64,000 bases of DNA from a bacterium (GTDB lineage Bacteria; Bacillota; Clostridia; Oscillospirales; Oscillospiraceae). A program made the translations under genes and the position numbers. The notes beneath the pieces are model-generated. The model searched no databases and had not been told where the DNA came from. It worked only from the letters and a program-made list of their open reading frames with translations. This document shows positions 7,436 through 15,945 of this stretch, piece after piece. Each line of letters starts with the position of its first letter. Position 1 is the stretch's first letter. The stretch spans positions 1 to 64,000 of the forward strand of contig SFVI01000002.1 in the NCBI GenBank assembly GCA_004560305.1, written 5' to 3'.

Positions 7436-8383
7436 TCAGAAGGGCGTGTCTTCTCCGATGTAGCAGGCAATATCATTGTCCAGATAAAGCTCCTGAAGCG
7501 CAAGCATACGCTCCTCCGGCATATCGCCGTGGTCGTTATACTCATACACCTTTCCAAGCTGCTCCCATTTGGTTCCGCCCATGCGGTGGAAGCGGAGCAG
7601 ATTGATTTCAAACAGCCCGTTCTCATTCATAAACTCGATCAGGCGCTTTGCGTTTTCGGTGCTGTCGTTGTAGCCGTGGATGGTTGGCTGGCGGAGAACC
7701 AGTCTGCCGCGCCACCAGTCCGCGTGAGCCAGGGTCGCTATGTTGTTGAGGATCGGCTTATTGCTTACGCCTGTGCCCCATTTGTGCATTTCGTCATCCA
7801 TGTTTTTCACATCGATGAAGGCAAAGTTCAGGTTGCGGAAGATCTTCTTGAACACCTCGGGTGAGGCAAAGCCGCTGGTTTCGATGGCGGTGTGCATCTG
7901 CTCCTTGCGGCAGCGCTGCAGGACCTGATCCAGAAACTCGTGATGCAGCAGCGGCTCTCCTCCGGAAAAGGTAACGCCGCCATTGGAACCCCAGTTGGGA
8001 AAATCGCGCATCAGAATCTTCATCAGATCGTCAACCGTCAGAAACCGAACGCACTGCTTCAGCGCGTGTGCCGCGCAGACTTCGCTGCATTCAATGGTCT
8101 CGCACTTGTTGCAGATTGCCCAATCAACACACGGTTTGCCCTGATCGTTAAATTTCAGAGAGCCATTGGGACAGGCATCCCGGCAGGCGGTGCAGCCCTG
8201 ATCCCACTTGCAGCTGCGTTCCGCGAAAAGAAGGTGCTTCTTCACCGCCCAGCTTTCGGGGTTCGCGCACCATCTGCACTGAAGGGGGCAGCCAACGAAG
8301 AACACGTTGGTGCGGCACCCGGGGCCATCATGAACGGAGTAGCTCTGAATATCAAAAATCATTCCTGTTGTATCTTGTGGCAT
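7436..8383 (-). CDS. hpdA: 4-hydroxyphenylacetate decarboxylase activating enzyme (radical SAM)
   Basis: This 315-aa glycyl-radical enzyme activase uses SAM and a [4Fe-4S] cluster to place the radical on Gly873 of HpdB. The cluster motif is C32-x3-C36-x2-C39. It is followed by a ferredoxin-like insert with eight further cysteines (first set near C58, C64, C67, C71) typical of this activase group. A GGVTFSGGEPLL block marks the SAM-binding region. I chose the ATG at 8383 (GGAAAGGTG upstream), not the in-frame ATG at 8410. Order hpdB-hpdC-hpdA matches the known clostridial operon. A perfect 31-bp palindrome separates it from hpdC. Confidence 0.93.
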   Translation of the reverse strand: MPQDTTGMIFDIQSYSVHDGPGCRTNVFFVGCPLQCRWCANPESWAVKKHLLFAERSCKWDQGCTACRDACPNGSLKFNDQGKPCVDWAICNKCETIECSEVCAAHALKQCVRFLTVDDLMKILMRDFPNWGSNGGVTFSGGEPLLHHEFLDQVLQRCRKEQMHTAIETSGFASPEVFKKIFRNLNFAFIDVKNMDDEMHKWGTGVSNKPILNNIATLAHADWWRGRLVLRQPTIHGYNDSTENAKRLIEFMNENGLFEINLLRFHRMGGTKWEQLGKVYEYNDHGDMPEERMLALQELYLDNDIACYIGEDTPF

Positions 8384-8422
8384 GGAATTACACCTTTCCG
8401 TTAAGAACATCTGATCTTTTCA

Positions 8423-8453
8423 CGTTTGGGGAAGACAATGTCTTCCCCAAACG
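8423..8453 (-). promoter_or_regulatory. Intercistronic hairpin between hpdC and hpdA
   Basis: A perfect palindrome with 15-bp arms (CGTTTGGGGAAGACA and its complement) and a single central base. There is no T-tract, so it is more likely an RNA stability or processing element, or a leaky attenuator, than a full terminator. Confidence 0.6.
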
Positions 8454-8471
8454 ATCCTGGATGCTGAAAAA

Positions 8472-8732
8472 TTACTTTCTCTCGAACTTTTCGCAGCTGA
8501 AAGCGCCGCACTGCGCATAGGCCCAGTTCTCTTTGTCATAGCCCTTGCAGCTGCCGATACCGTACTTGTCCGCGTCGCTGAAGTGCTTGCAGAACTGGCA
8601 CATAAAGCCTTCTTCAAAACGAGGGCAGGCGTCAGAACCTTCGCCGTCAATGGGAACGATCATCTTTGACAGCGCGCACATACCTTTTTCGCAGTCGAGG
8701 TGCAGGAAATTTGCGCATTCGCAATGTTTCAT
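8472..8732 (-). CDS. hpdC: 4-hydroxyphenylacetate decarboxylase small subunit
   Basis: This 86-aa iron-sulfur protein is the diagnostic second subunit of HPA decarboxylase; related arylacetate decarboxylases lack it. It has the two-cluster pattern: H3, C6, C19 and C36 for the first [4Fe-4S] cluster (an unusual one-His, three-Cys set) and C45, C48, C62 and C80 for the second, plus extra C4, C14 and C75. HpdC is needed for assembly and activity of the HpdB hetero-octamer. It starts at an ATG behind GGAGG, between hpdB and hpdA, and is flanked on both sides by long intercistronic hairpins. Confidence 0.94.
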   Translation of the reverse strand: MKHCECANFLHLDCEKGMCALSKMIVPIDGEGSDACPRFEEGFMCQFCKHFSDADKYGIGSCKGYDKENWAYAQCGAFSCEKFERK

Positions 8733-8796
8733 TATAAATACCTCCGTAATAGATTGAGTGATTCGTTGGGCGTTCTGCCCATCATCAGACTGGATG

Positions 8797-8840
8797 AGAT
8801 GTTTCTCCTGTCAGGAGCTTCTCCGGCAGGAGAAACATCT
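8797..8840 (-). promoter_or_regulatory. Intercistronic hairpin between hpdB and hpdC
   Basis: Perfect 14-bp arms AGATGTTTCTCCTG / CAGGAGAAACATCT (8797-8810, 8827-8840) enclose a 16-nt loop. It lies 47 nt downstream of the hpdB stop. It could protect the hpdB message from 3' decay or reduce read-through into hpdC. Confidence 0.6.
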
Positions 8841-8887
8841 GCCTGGTTTCCGCACAGGGATGCGGAACGGGTGATCGGGCAAATGCC

Positions 8888-11581
8888 TCAGGCGTCGTAC
8901 TCGGTACGGTAGATGACCTCGTCCTGAATGGGCTTGCCGATTTCGCACCAGTACTGGGTGAAGCCGGCGACACGGACCATCAGATCGCGGTAATCATCCG
9001 GCTTTGCCTGGGCTTCGCGCAGGGTCTTGGAGGAGGTGACGTTGAACTGGATGTGGAAGCCGCCCTTGCGCATGTAAGCGCGGTAGACGTCCAGCAGCTT
9101 GTGGGTACCCTGGGTGCCCTTGATGGCGGAGGGATGGATCTTCACGTTCATCTGGCTGTTCTGGCACATGGCATGGTCATAGCAGGTGGCGGAGGTGAAC
9201 AGAGCGTAGATGCCGTTCTTGTCAGTGGTGGGCGCGGGGGACATGGAGGCGTCCGCGTAGGTGGTGCCGCACAGACGGCCGTCGGCGGATGCCAGGGTGA
9301 TGGCGCCCTGAGGACCGTGGGTGGAGACGGAGATCTGGCACATGTAGTACTGTTTGCCCATGTAAGAGCGGAGGGCCAGCATTTTCGGCAGCATCCGATC
9401 CTCGTAATCCACTAGAATAGAATCCACATAGTCGTCCGCGTTGCCGTACTTGGGCGCGTTCACGCAGTCGTTGAAGATCTTCTCGTACTTGGGTGCCAGC
9501 TCCGTGGCCTCGCGGCGGTCGGGGGAGAAGACACCGGTCTCAAAGGCGGTCTTGAAGCCGAAGTTGTTCCACATGGCGTCTTCCATTTCCGCAAGGGTAT
9601 ACTTCTTCTCGTCGTATACATTCTTCTTAATGGAGGCCAAGGAGTTGATGAGGTTGATGGTACCGCAGGACTCGAAGTTGATGGTGCCGTTGTAGCGGGA
9701 ACCCAGATGGCTCTGGTTCTGCCCGTTCTTGAAGCAGTCGGCCTTCAGCAGGGAAGCCCAGACCGTGGGGCAGATCTTTCTGTGGGTATCCATCTGCAGG
9801 TTGTTCATCCGGTTGGAGACTTCCAGCAGCTCCTGCAGGTACACGTTGTAGTAAACGTCCAGCAATTCTTCGTATGTATCCAGCTTGCGGTTGTGGGGCT
9901 CAAACACCTGGATGCCGGTGCGGCGGTCGAAGCCGTTGCTGAGCACCAGCTCCAGCAGCTTGGGCATGCCGGTGAAGTGGATGCCGGTACCGGCGGTGGG
10001 GCCTGCGCCGCCGGGGATCATGTAGGTCTTGCCGTTGTAGTGCAGCGGCTGGAAGCAGCCGGGGGAGGACTCCAGGCATCCGCCGGGGGCCCAGGCGCGG
10101 GCGTCATAGATGGTCATGCCTTCCGGCTGGTAGTGACGCAGCATGTAGTTCATGCCGCCCTGGTTGTTCATGATGGCGGGGTAGCCAAGCCCCAGCTTGA
10201 TGCACTGGGCCACCTTCAGCAGGAAGCTCTCCGGCGTCTTTTCATCGTAGAGCAGGGAGAGGGTGGGCTGAGTGGACTTGCCGCGCATACCGGCCTCAAC
10301 GATCAGGTACTCCAGCGGGTTGACAGCCGTCAGACCGTCGTAGCCCAGACCGCCGATGGACAGGTTGTTGAAGGTGTTGCCGGAGAGCACGCCGCCGGTA
10401 ACGCCGGAGGAGGCGAAGCACTCGATGGCGGTGATCTTAATGCGGTACAGCTCCAGCAGCTCGATGACTTCCTCATCGGTGGTGGTGCCGTCGGCGATGT
10501 CCTTCTCGTACCAGGGGTAGAGGATCTGGCCCAGACGGCCGATGGACTGGCCGGAGTGGGGGTCTTCGTTGACCACGCCGTAGTGGCACATCAGGGTCAG
10601 GTTCAGGGCCTGACGGAAGGTCTCCGGCTGCTTGTGGGCGATGTGATGGGCAACCGCGGCGATGTCCAGGTACTCCTTCTTCTGGACCTCGTCGGTCTCA
10701 TGGGCGGCCAGGAACTCCGCGCGCTTTGCGTAGTTCTCGATCCACTTGGAAACGCCCTGGGCGATGGTCTTGCAGGCTATGTAGTAGTAGCCGCGGCTCA
10801 TGCCGAGGACGCCGTCGTCGCCGGCCTCACCCAGTGTCTCTGCGATCTTCTCGTCGCACAGCTCGATGATCTTGTCAAAGCCGTATTCCAGGGGAACGTA
10901 GTAGTTGATGACCTCGCGGCCCTGGGGGATGGCCCAGGAGTCAAACATGACCAGCACGGAGTTGCGATAGCCGGCCCACTTCTGGTAGTCGGGGCGGGCC
11001 TCGGCCAGACGGGCGGAGACGCGCTCAACAGAGCCGTTGTCCCAGTACTTGGCAACCTTTACCAGGCAGGGGACTTCCTCGCGGCGAAGGCCGAACTTCT
11101 GTGCGATGGAGACCACGTTGCCGAAATCCTTGGTGACGTTGCCGCCGCCTGCGCCCACAACGGAAACTGCGTCCGCTGCGGCCATGGGGGGCGCGTCAAC
11201 GCCGGCCATCATGGCTTCGGCAGCAGCGTTGAAGAAGGAAGCGTCAACCCAGGGGAAGCAGAAGGCGCCGCGGAAGTTGCGGGTCTTGTTGCCGAAGAGC
11301 AGCTCACCGGGGAGAATGGTGGGCGTCATGTGGCTGAGAGCGGCCGCCTCGGCCTTTGCCCGGCGGATCTCAGTGATATCGCCGTCGTTTTCCCACCAGA
11401 CACGGTTGTACCAGTAGGGGTACTCCATATCGATGGTGTTCTTCATCATGTAGTAGATGTTGATCAGCTTGGTGAAGCGGGGAGAGGGTTCGGGAACGAC
11501 CTCATCAGCAAAGTCCGTAACGTCGCTGACATCAAGTCCGCGTCTTTTCAGGATTTCCTGAATTTTTGCTTCGTTACTCAT
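8888..11581 (-). CDS. hpdB: 4-hydroxyphenylacetate decarboxylase, glycyl-radical subunit
   Basis: This 897-aa glycyl-radical enzyme decarboxylates 4-hydroxyphenylacetate to p-cresol in the cytoplasm. Residues known in the clostridial enzyme have equivalents here: S343, the thiyl C502 with E504 in APGGCLESSPGC, H535, E637, and the radical-bearing G873 in VRVAGFTQYW. Similarity to the C. difficile protein, as I recall it, runs the full length (897 versus about 902 aa). The presence of hpdC and hpdA downstream separates it from indoleacetate and phenylacetate decarboxylases. The ATG at 11581 follows AACAAGGAGG. The upstream gap shared with the Crp-type regulator holds candidate operators. Confidence 0.95.
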   Translation of the reverse strand: MSNEAKIQEILKRRGLDVSDVTDFADEVVPEPSPRFTKLINIYYMMKNTIDMEYPYWYNRVWWENDGDITEIRRAKAEAAALSHMTPTILPGELLFGNKTRNFRGAFCFPWVDASFFNAAAEAMMAGVDAPPMAAADAVSVVGAGGGNVTKDFGNVVSIAQKFGLRREEVPCLVKVAKYWDNGSVERVSARLAEARPDYQKWAGYRNSVLVMFDSWAIPQGREVINYYVPLEYGFDKIIELCDEKIAETLGEAGDDGVLGMSRGYYYIACKTIAQGVSKWIENYAKRAEFLAAHETDEVQKKEYLDIAAVAHHIAHKQPETFRQALNLTLMCHYGVVNEDPHSGQSIGRLGQILYPWYEKDIADGTTTDEEVIELLELYRIKITAIECFASSGVTGGVLSGNTFNNLSIGGLGYDGLTAVNPLEYLIVEAGMRGKSTQPTLSLLYDEKTPESFLLKVAQCIKLGLGYPAIMNNQGGMNYMLRHYQPEGMTIYDARAWAPGGCLESSPGCFQPLHYNGKTYMIPGGAGPTAGTGIHFTGMPKLLELVLSNGFDRRTGIQVFEPHNRKLDTYEELLDVYYNVYLQELLEVSNRMNNLQMDTHRKICPTVWASLLKADCFKNGQNQSHLGSRYNGTINFESCGTINLINSLASIKKNVYDEKKYTLAEMEDAMWNNFGFKTAFETGVFSPDRREATELAPKYEKIFNDCVNAPKYGNADDYVDSILVDYEDRMLPKMLALRSYMGKQYYMCQISVSTHGPQGAITLASADGRLCGTTYADASMSPAPTTDKNGIYALFTSATCYDHAMCQNSQMNVKIHPSAIKGTQGTHKLLDVYRAYMRKGGFHIQFNVTSSKTLREAQAKPDDYRDLMVRVAGFTQYWCEIGKPIQDEVIYRTEYDA

Positions 11582-11704
11582 AGTATTCCTCCTTGTTCAT
11601 ATTTGGCAGAATCTTCCCTCGGGAAGCTTGCCTTGATATTATCTGTTTTTTAACAAAATGAGTAGTGCACTTTTCACACATTTAAGAAAAAAATTTTCGG
11701 AAAT

Positions 11705-11738
11705 TATGACAAGAATCACAAAATCGTGCACTTTGCAC
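11705..11738. promoter_or_regulatory. Candidate Crp/Fnr-type operators between hpdB and its divergent regulator
   Basis: Two adjacent palindromes sit in the 334-nt divergent gap (11582-11915). One is Crp-like when read on the minus strand, TGTGA-N6-TCATA (11705-11720). The other is the perfect palindrome GTGCA-CTT-TGCAC (11726-11738), with a degenerate GTGCAC copy at 11665-11670. They lie upstream of a CATAAT -10-like box for hpdB at 11704-11709 (minus strand), a spacing suited to activation. The remainder of the gap is AT-rich with no gene. Confidence 0.45.
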
Positions 11739-11915
11739 TAACGCCGGCGGGATGTTTCTTGTTATAAATTAAACGAAAGAGTGCGTTTGCTCAGGCGCAG
11801 AGTCTGGCGCACCCCTGGCTCAGCACGTTGACTTCCCATGGTTTTATTGTACTTTTTTCATATAGGTAAAATTACAGAATGTGAATGGAAAACGCGGTTA
11901 TATGGAGGCGCGCAA

Positions 11916-12572
11916 ATGAGATTACAGGAATCGACGATTTATCCGTTCCTCGAAAAGCATCCTGCATCCTATGAAGTGATTACCGTGAAGAAAAACGCAT
12001 GCATCGTTCGCGCAAATGAAGAAAGCAAATACATATGGTATCTCCTGGAGGGAGAAGTCAAGGTGGTTGCTGTCAGCAATAACGGGAAAAGCATTGTGGT
12101 GGACGAAATCGCTCCCAATAATTTTGTGGGCCATCTCTCCAATCTCTTTGGCCAGAATTTTTATTGTGACAGCTTTGCAGTGACCGATGGTTCCCTGGTC
12201 CAGATTCCCATTGCCAGGTTTCTTGAGCTGATGCAGGAGCTGGCCTTCAGTCGGCTCTTTTATCTGAAGGTGAACAACCGGCTTTACACCATGTTCAAGA
12301 AAGAGCTGGTCAAGCATATGTTTTCCCAGCAGGAGCAGCTGGCCTACTACCTGCTGCAAAACGCGAAGGGGAATGAGTGCCAGATCAAGAGTATGTACAA
12401 GACCAGCGAGTATCTTTGCATCAGCCGCCGCAACCTGTATAACATGATCGACAGTTTCGTAACGGACGGCTGCCTGGCCAGGACGGAGAAGGGCGATATC
12501 CTGATTGCCGATTTTGAGAAGCTGCAGCAGAAGGCCCTGCCCGTGGCGACTTATCTGAACAATCTGATTTGA
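11916..12572 (+). CDS. Crp/Fnr-family transcriptional regulator
   Basis: The protein is 218 aa from the ATG at 11916 (GGAGG seven nt upstream; an in-frame ATG at 11838 lacks a site). It has an N-terminal cyclic-nucleotide-binding-like beta roll (about residues 20-125, including WYLLEGEVKVV and GHLSNLFG), a dimer helix, and a C-terminal winged helix (TSEYLCISRRNLYNMIDSF). It lacks the clustered N-terminal cysteines of classical FNR, so it does not look like an Fe-S oxygen sensor. It is divergent from hpdB and first in a seven-gene operon, so the likely targets are both promoters. Ligand unknown. Confidence 0.87.
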   Translation: MRLQESTIYPFLEKHPASYEVITVKKNACIVRANEESKYIWYLLEGEVKVVAVSNNGKSIVVDEIAPNNFVGHLSNLFGQNFYCDSFAVTDGSLVQIPIARFLELMQELAFSRLFYLKVNNRLYTMFKKELVKHMFSQQEQLAYYLLQNAKGNECQIKSMYKTSEYLCISRRNLYNMIDSFVTDGCLARTEKGDILIADFEKLQQKALPVATYLNNLI

Positions 12573-12611
12573 GTTCGGCCGGCAGCAAATTCAAAAAAAG
12601 GGGAGAACTTC

Positions 12612-13472
12612 ATGACCTATACGCTTGAAAATATAGATCCCAATCATCTGCGTTTTGTTTTTCAATTTTCCACAGAGGAGTTTCAGCAGGCCGCAAAGGA
12701 GTATGCGGAGAAAAACCAGAAGGAGTATCTGGACGCCATCCGCAGCCAGGGGAGCTTCCGCAAGCCGGTGATTACGGAGCTGGTAAGGAAAGCCTATGCG
12801 AAAGCCGCCATGGAGTATCCGCAGGAAATCTACTATACCCCGTTGCTCACGCTGGAGCAGGATGACCAGCGGGGCATCGTCTGCTCCGCCCGGGTGCAGA
12901 TCGCGCCGGCGTTCACGCTGGGGGATTATCACTCCCTTTCCATCAGCGAAGCGGAGCTGGCCCAGATCGACCGGGAGGTCAGCACTCTGCCGGAGGAGAA
13001 CCGGGCCGATTCCCGCCGCTATCTGCTCCAGACCTGCATGGTTTCCCAGCTGGGAAAGATCTGCACCGGGGACGTTCCCGATACCATGGCCGGCGAGCGG
13101 GCCTCTCAGATGATGAACGCCTTTGAGCAACAGCTGGACAACAACGGCAGGAGGATAGAGGACTATTACAAGGAATGCAATACCAATGAGAATGAACTGT
13201 TTCTGGACTTCGTGAACGAAGCGAAGAAGCAGCTTCATTCCCGGCTCTCCCTCTACGAGCTTGCCAAGGCGGAGGGGCTGCTGGCCACGGACGAGGAATA
13301 TGAGGCGGAGCTGGCCCGGCTGGCCGATATGTCCATGATGCCGGTCCAGCGCCTGCGCCAGATTTTCGCCAAGCGGGAGGAGGCAAAGGTGCGGCAGGAC
13401 ATTGCCATTGCCAAGGCCGCGGAATACCTCGGCCGGATGGTGGACAAGCGCTATCCCCCCAAAAACGGCTAA
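12612..13472 (+). CDS. Trigger-factor-like chaperone without a PPIase domain
   Basis: This 286-aa protein resembles trigger factor at both ends. An N-terminal ribosome-binding-like module covers residues 1-95 (STEEFQQAAKEYAEK, then SQGSFRKPVITELV where trigger factor has GFRKGKVP). A C-terminal helical SurA-like substrate cradle covers residues about 150-280 (ERASQMMNAFEQQL, YELAKAEGLLATDEEYEAELARLA). The central FKBP/PPIase domain of canonical 430-aa trigger factor is absent. It is second in the operon after the regulator, 39 nt away, divergent from hpdB. A dedicated folding helper for the large glycyl-radical enzyme is my inference. It is unlikely to be the housekeeping tig gene. Confidence 0.8.
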   Translation: MTYTLENIDPNHLRFVFQFSTEEFQQAAKEYAEKNQKEYLDAIRSQGSFRKPVITELVRKAYAKAAMEYPQEIYYTPLLTLEQDDQRGIVCSARVQIAPAFTLGDYHSLSISEAELAQIDREVSTLPEENRADSRRYLLQTCMVSQLGKICTGDVPDTMAGERASQMMNAFEQQLDNNGRRIEDYYKECNTNENELFLDFVNEAKKQLHSRLSLYELAKAEGLLATDEEYEAELARLADMSMMPVQRLRQIFAKREEAKVRQDIAIAKAAEYLGRMVDKRYPPKNG

Positions 13473-13516
13473 CGGGAAACCACGATCAATTCAAAGGAAA
13501 GGTGAGGATAAAACCC

Positions 13517-14380
13517 ATGTACGAAGGTGTATTCAGCCCCATCCCCGATCCCGGCGCCTATCTGGCCCGCCTTGGCCTGAACCCGGATGACTACAGAAAG
13601 GACCTGCATCCCCAGCTTCCCGATTCCCCATCGGCCTACAGCGCCCCCCATAAAAAGGAAGCGCTGGACATTCTGATCCGTGCCCATCTGTTCAACATCC
13701 CCTTTGAGAATCTGGATATCTATGATCTCAAAAGAGAGGTCTCTCTGGATGTTGAGGATATCTTTGAGAAAATTGTTGTCCGCCATCGGGGCGGCTTCTG
13801 CTTTGAGCTGAACGGGCTGTTCTGCGCCCTGTTGGAAAGCCTTGGCTTCGCCTGCCGCCCGGTTGCCCAGCGGGTTTTGTTTGAAGGGGAATGCCCTCCC
13901 TGCGGCCACCGCTCCACCATCGTCACCCTGGATGATGGGAAGCGTGTTGTCTGTGACGTGGGCTTTGGCGGCCCCACCCCTCTCGGCTGCCTCTATCTGG
14001 ACTGCACAGAGGTCCAGCGCTCCGGGAAGCTGTCCTTCCGTTATGAAAGGAGAGCCGATGGCCTATACCGTTTTATTTATATTCAGGAGGATGGTACAGA
14101 AATGCCACTGCACCTATTCTCTGACCAAGAATATAACAAAATTGACTTTGTCTCCCTCAGCGTCTATATGAGCCGGGGGGAGCATGCCCGCTTCCGCAAT
14201 GAGCGGGTTCTCAACCGGATGCGGGAAGAGGGCAGCGTCTCCATTCAGGACGATGTGCTCCGCCTGCATGACAACGGCCGGCTGACGGAAATTCCTCTGC
14301 CCAGCTATGAGGAGAAGAAAGCGGCCTATATCAAGTACTTTGGTATGCCGGCAGAGAGCCTTACCGACATTCCGGGATAA
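13517..14380 (+). CDS. nat: Arylamine N-acetyltransferase
   Basis: The protein is 287 aa from the ATG at 13517 (an in-frame GTG at 13502 is less well placed relative to the AAAGGTGAGG site). It has the NAT Cys-His-Asp triad: C95 in RGGFCFELNG, H131 in CGHRSTIV and D147 in VCDVGFGG. NATs move acetyl (or other acyl) groups from CoA to aromatic amines, hydrazines and hydroxylamines; gut NATs act on drugs such as 5-aminosalicylate. It is third in the regulator-headed operon beside the HPA decarboxylase genes, so a role in aromatic compound handling fits, but the natural substrate is unknown. Confidence 0.93.
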   Translation: MYEGVFSPIPDPGAYLARLGLNPDDYRKDLHPQLPDSPSAYSAPHKKEALDILIRAHLFNIPFENLDIYDLKREVSLDVEDIFEKIVVRHRGGFCFELNGLFCALLESLGFACRPVAQRVLFEGECPPCGHRSTIVTLDDGKRVVCDVGFGGPTPLGCLYLDCTEVQRSGKLSFRYERRADGLYRFIYIQEDGTEMPLHLFSDQEYNKIDFVSLSVYMSRGEHARFRNERVLNRMREEGSVSIQDDVLRLHDNGRLTEIPLPSYEEKKAAYIKYFGMPAESLTDIPG

Positions 14381-14408
14381 GAACCATTACATAGTAAGGG
14401 ATATTTCA

Positions 14409-14981
14409 ATGAATGCCAACGATATACTTCATCAGGCAGATCTTCTGTTTCAGGCCGATAAGCCCCGGCAGGCCGGCGCCTACCTGGAGGAAATGGCCGG
14501 CCTTGCCTATCAGCAGCAGCATTACGGCACCGCCCTCTCCCTCTATAATGAGCTGACCGGCTACTATCGCAACAGCGGGGATCTGGACGGGGCCTGGGCC
14601 TGCGCAGAAAAGGTGATCGAACTGCTGGACCGCCTTGACCTGTGGGGAACGGCGGATGCCGCAACGGCGCTTTTGAACATCGCCACGGTCTATAAGGCCG
14701 CCCATTTGCCGGAAAAGGCCCTGGCGCTGTACCTGCAGTGCGAGGGAATCTTCCGCTCCCAGGGCATTGCGGACGCCCGGCTGGTGGGGCTGTATAACAA
14801 CATCTGCGTCACCTCCATGGAAGCGAAGCGCTGTGAGGATGCCCTTCTTTACGGGGAAAAAGCCCTTCAGCTTTCGGAGCAGGTTCCCATGGCGGAAGAG
14901 AAGCGGGAACTTGTCCGGGAAAACTATTACGCTGCAAAGCAGGCGGTTGAACAGGATGGAAGCAAAGGAACTTTGCCTTGA
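14409..14981 (+). CDS. TPR-repeat protein of the DUF4037/DUF4125 cassette
   Basis: This 190-aa, largely alpha-helical protein starts at the ATG at 14409 after TAAGGG. Helical pairs with TPR-like spacing are visible at about residues 20-50 (YLEEMAGLAYQQQHYGTALSLY), 58-90 (GDLDGAWACAEKVIELL), 97-130 and 140-170 (CEDALLYGEKALQL). TPR arrays are protein-protein adaptors. Its last 26 nt overlap the DUF4037 gene, indicating translational coupling and probably a physical complex with that protein. No enzymatic motif is seen. Confidence 0.82.
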   Translation: MNANDILHQADLLFQADKPRQAGAYLEEMAGLAYQQQHYGTALSLYNELTGYYRNSGDLDGAWACAEKVIELLDRLDLWGTADAATALLNIATVYKAAHLPEKALALYLQCEGIFRSQGIADARLVGLYNNICVTSMEAKRCEDALLYGEKALQLSEQVPMAEEKRELVRENYYAAKQAVEQDGSKGTLP

Positions 14982-15912
14982 GATCCCCGGGGTGGAGCTT
15001 GCCAGCGGTTTTTACCGGGACTTTGGCCGTCCGGCCCTGCTCTCCCGGTTTGAACCCTATATGGACCGGATGACCATCGGCCTTGTGGGCGAGGGGTCGG
15101 AGTGCTTTGGCTTTGATGACCGGCTCTCCATGGACCATGATTATGGGCCCTCCTTCTGCATCTGGCTCTCTCGGGACCTGTATGAGGAGATCGGGCCGGC
15201 CGTGGCCCAGGTCTACGACTCTCTGCCCCGGGACTATAAAAATGTGTCCTTCCGGCTGCGGCGGGAGCAGGCGGAAGGGCGCCGGGGCGTCATTCCCACC
15301 CTGCCCTTTTACCAGAAGTTCCTGGGGAACAAGGTCCCGCCGGAGAGTGCGCTGGAGTGGCTGGCCATCCCGGAGTCTTATCTGGCCGTGGCCACCAATG
15401 GCGTCCTTTTCCACAGCCCGGACACGGAGTTTGTCCGCATACGGAAACAGCTTCTGGACTTTTATCCGGAGGACGTGTGTAAAAAGAAGCTTGCGGCAAA
15501 CCTGGTCAAAATGGCCCACGCGGGCCAGGTCAACTATGAACGCATGGCCAAACGGGAGGACCCGGTTGCCGCCCGGCTGGCCCTGGACCAGTTCATTGAA
15601 GCGGCGATCCGCGTCCTGTACCTGCTGAATAAGCGGTACTGCCCCTATTACAAATGGATGTGGCGGGGCCTGGAACGGCTCCCCGGCCAGTATGGCATTC
15701 CTGCCCTGCTGCGCTCTCTTGCCGCGGGCCAGGTGATGAACCGGGAAGAAACGCTTGCGTTGGTGGATGCGGTCTGCCGGCAGATGGCAGGCATCCTGCT
15801 GGTGCGGGGCTATACAGTCTCCCAGGAAAGCTTCCTGGAGCGCCAGGCCTATTGGGTCGCGGAGACCATTGCCGATCCCCGGCTTCGGAATCTCCCCATC
15901 CTGATGGGTTAA
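14956..15912 (+). CDS. DUF4037 protein with a nucleotidyltransferase-type signature
   Basis: The protein is 318 aa from the ATG at 14956. Residues 42-63 fit the minimal nucleotidyltransferase pattern hG[GS]x(9-13)Dh[DE]h: G47-S48, an 11-residue spacer, then D60-H-D62. This suggests transfer of a nucleotide or a related two-metal chemistry, although no substrate is known for DUF4037. The C-terminal two thirds is helical (VKMAHAGQVNYERM, FIEAAIRVLYLLNKRYCPYYKWM). It is coupled by overlap to the TPR gene and followed 33 nt later by the DUF4125 gene. The start inside the upstream gene is chosen because the nucleotidyltransferase fold begins about 40 residues later. Confidence 0.85.
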   Translation: MEAKELCLEIPGVELASGFYRDFGRPALLSRFEPYMDRMTIGLVGEGSECFGFDDRLSMDHDYGPSFCIWLSRDLYEEIGPAVAQVYDSLPRDYKNVSFRLRREQAEGRRGVIPTLPFYQKFLGNKVPPESALEWLAIPESYLAVATNGVLFHSPDTEFVRIRKQLLDFYPEDVCKKKLAANLVKMAHAGQVNYERMAKREDPVAARLALDQFIEAAIRVLYLLNKRYCPYYKWMWRGLERLPGQYGIPALLRSLAAGQVMNREETLALVDAVCRQMAGILLVRGYTVSQESFLERQAYWVAETIADPRLRNLPILMG

Positions 15913-15945
15913 TTCCGAAAGCCAACAGAAAGGACGATCGCAAGG

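Noticed and set aside
9707..11653. A 648-codon open frame on the plus strand opposite hpdB
   Set aside because: It mirrors the codon pattern of hpdB, has no ribosome-binding site and reads as Val/Gly/Asp/His-rich low-complexity protein, a typical antisense shadow in high-GC genes.
12612..13472. Calling this gene the housekeeping tig
   Set aside because: The PPIase domain is absent, the protein is about 145 residues short, and the operon context is specialised.
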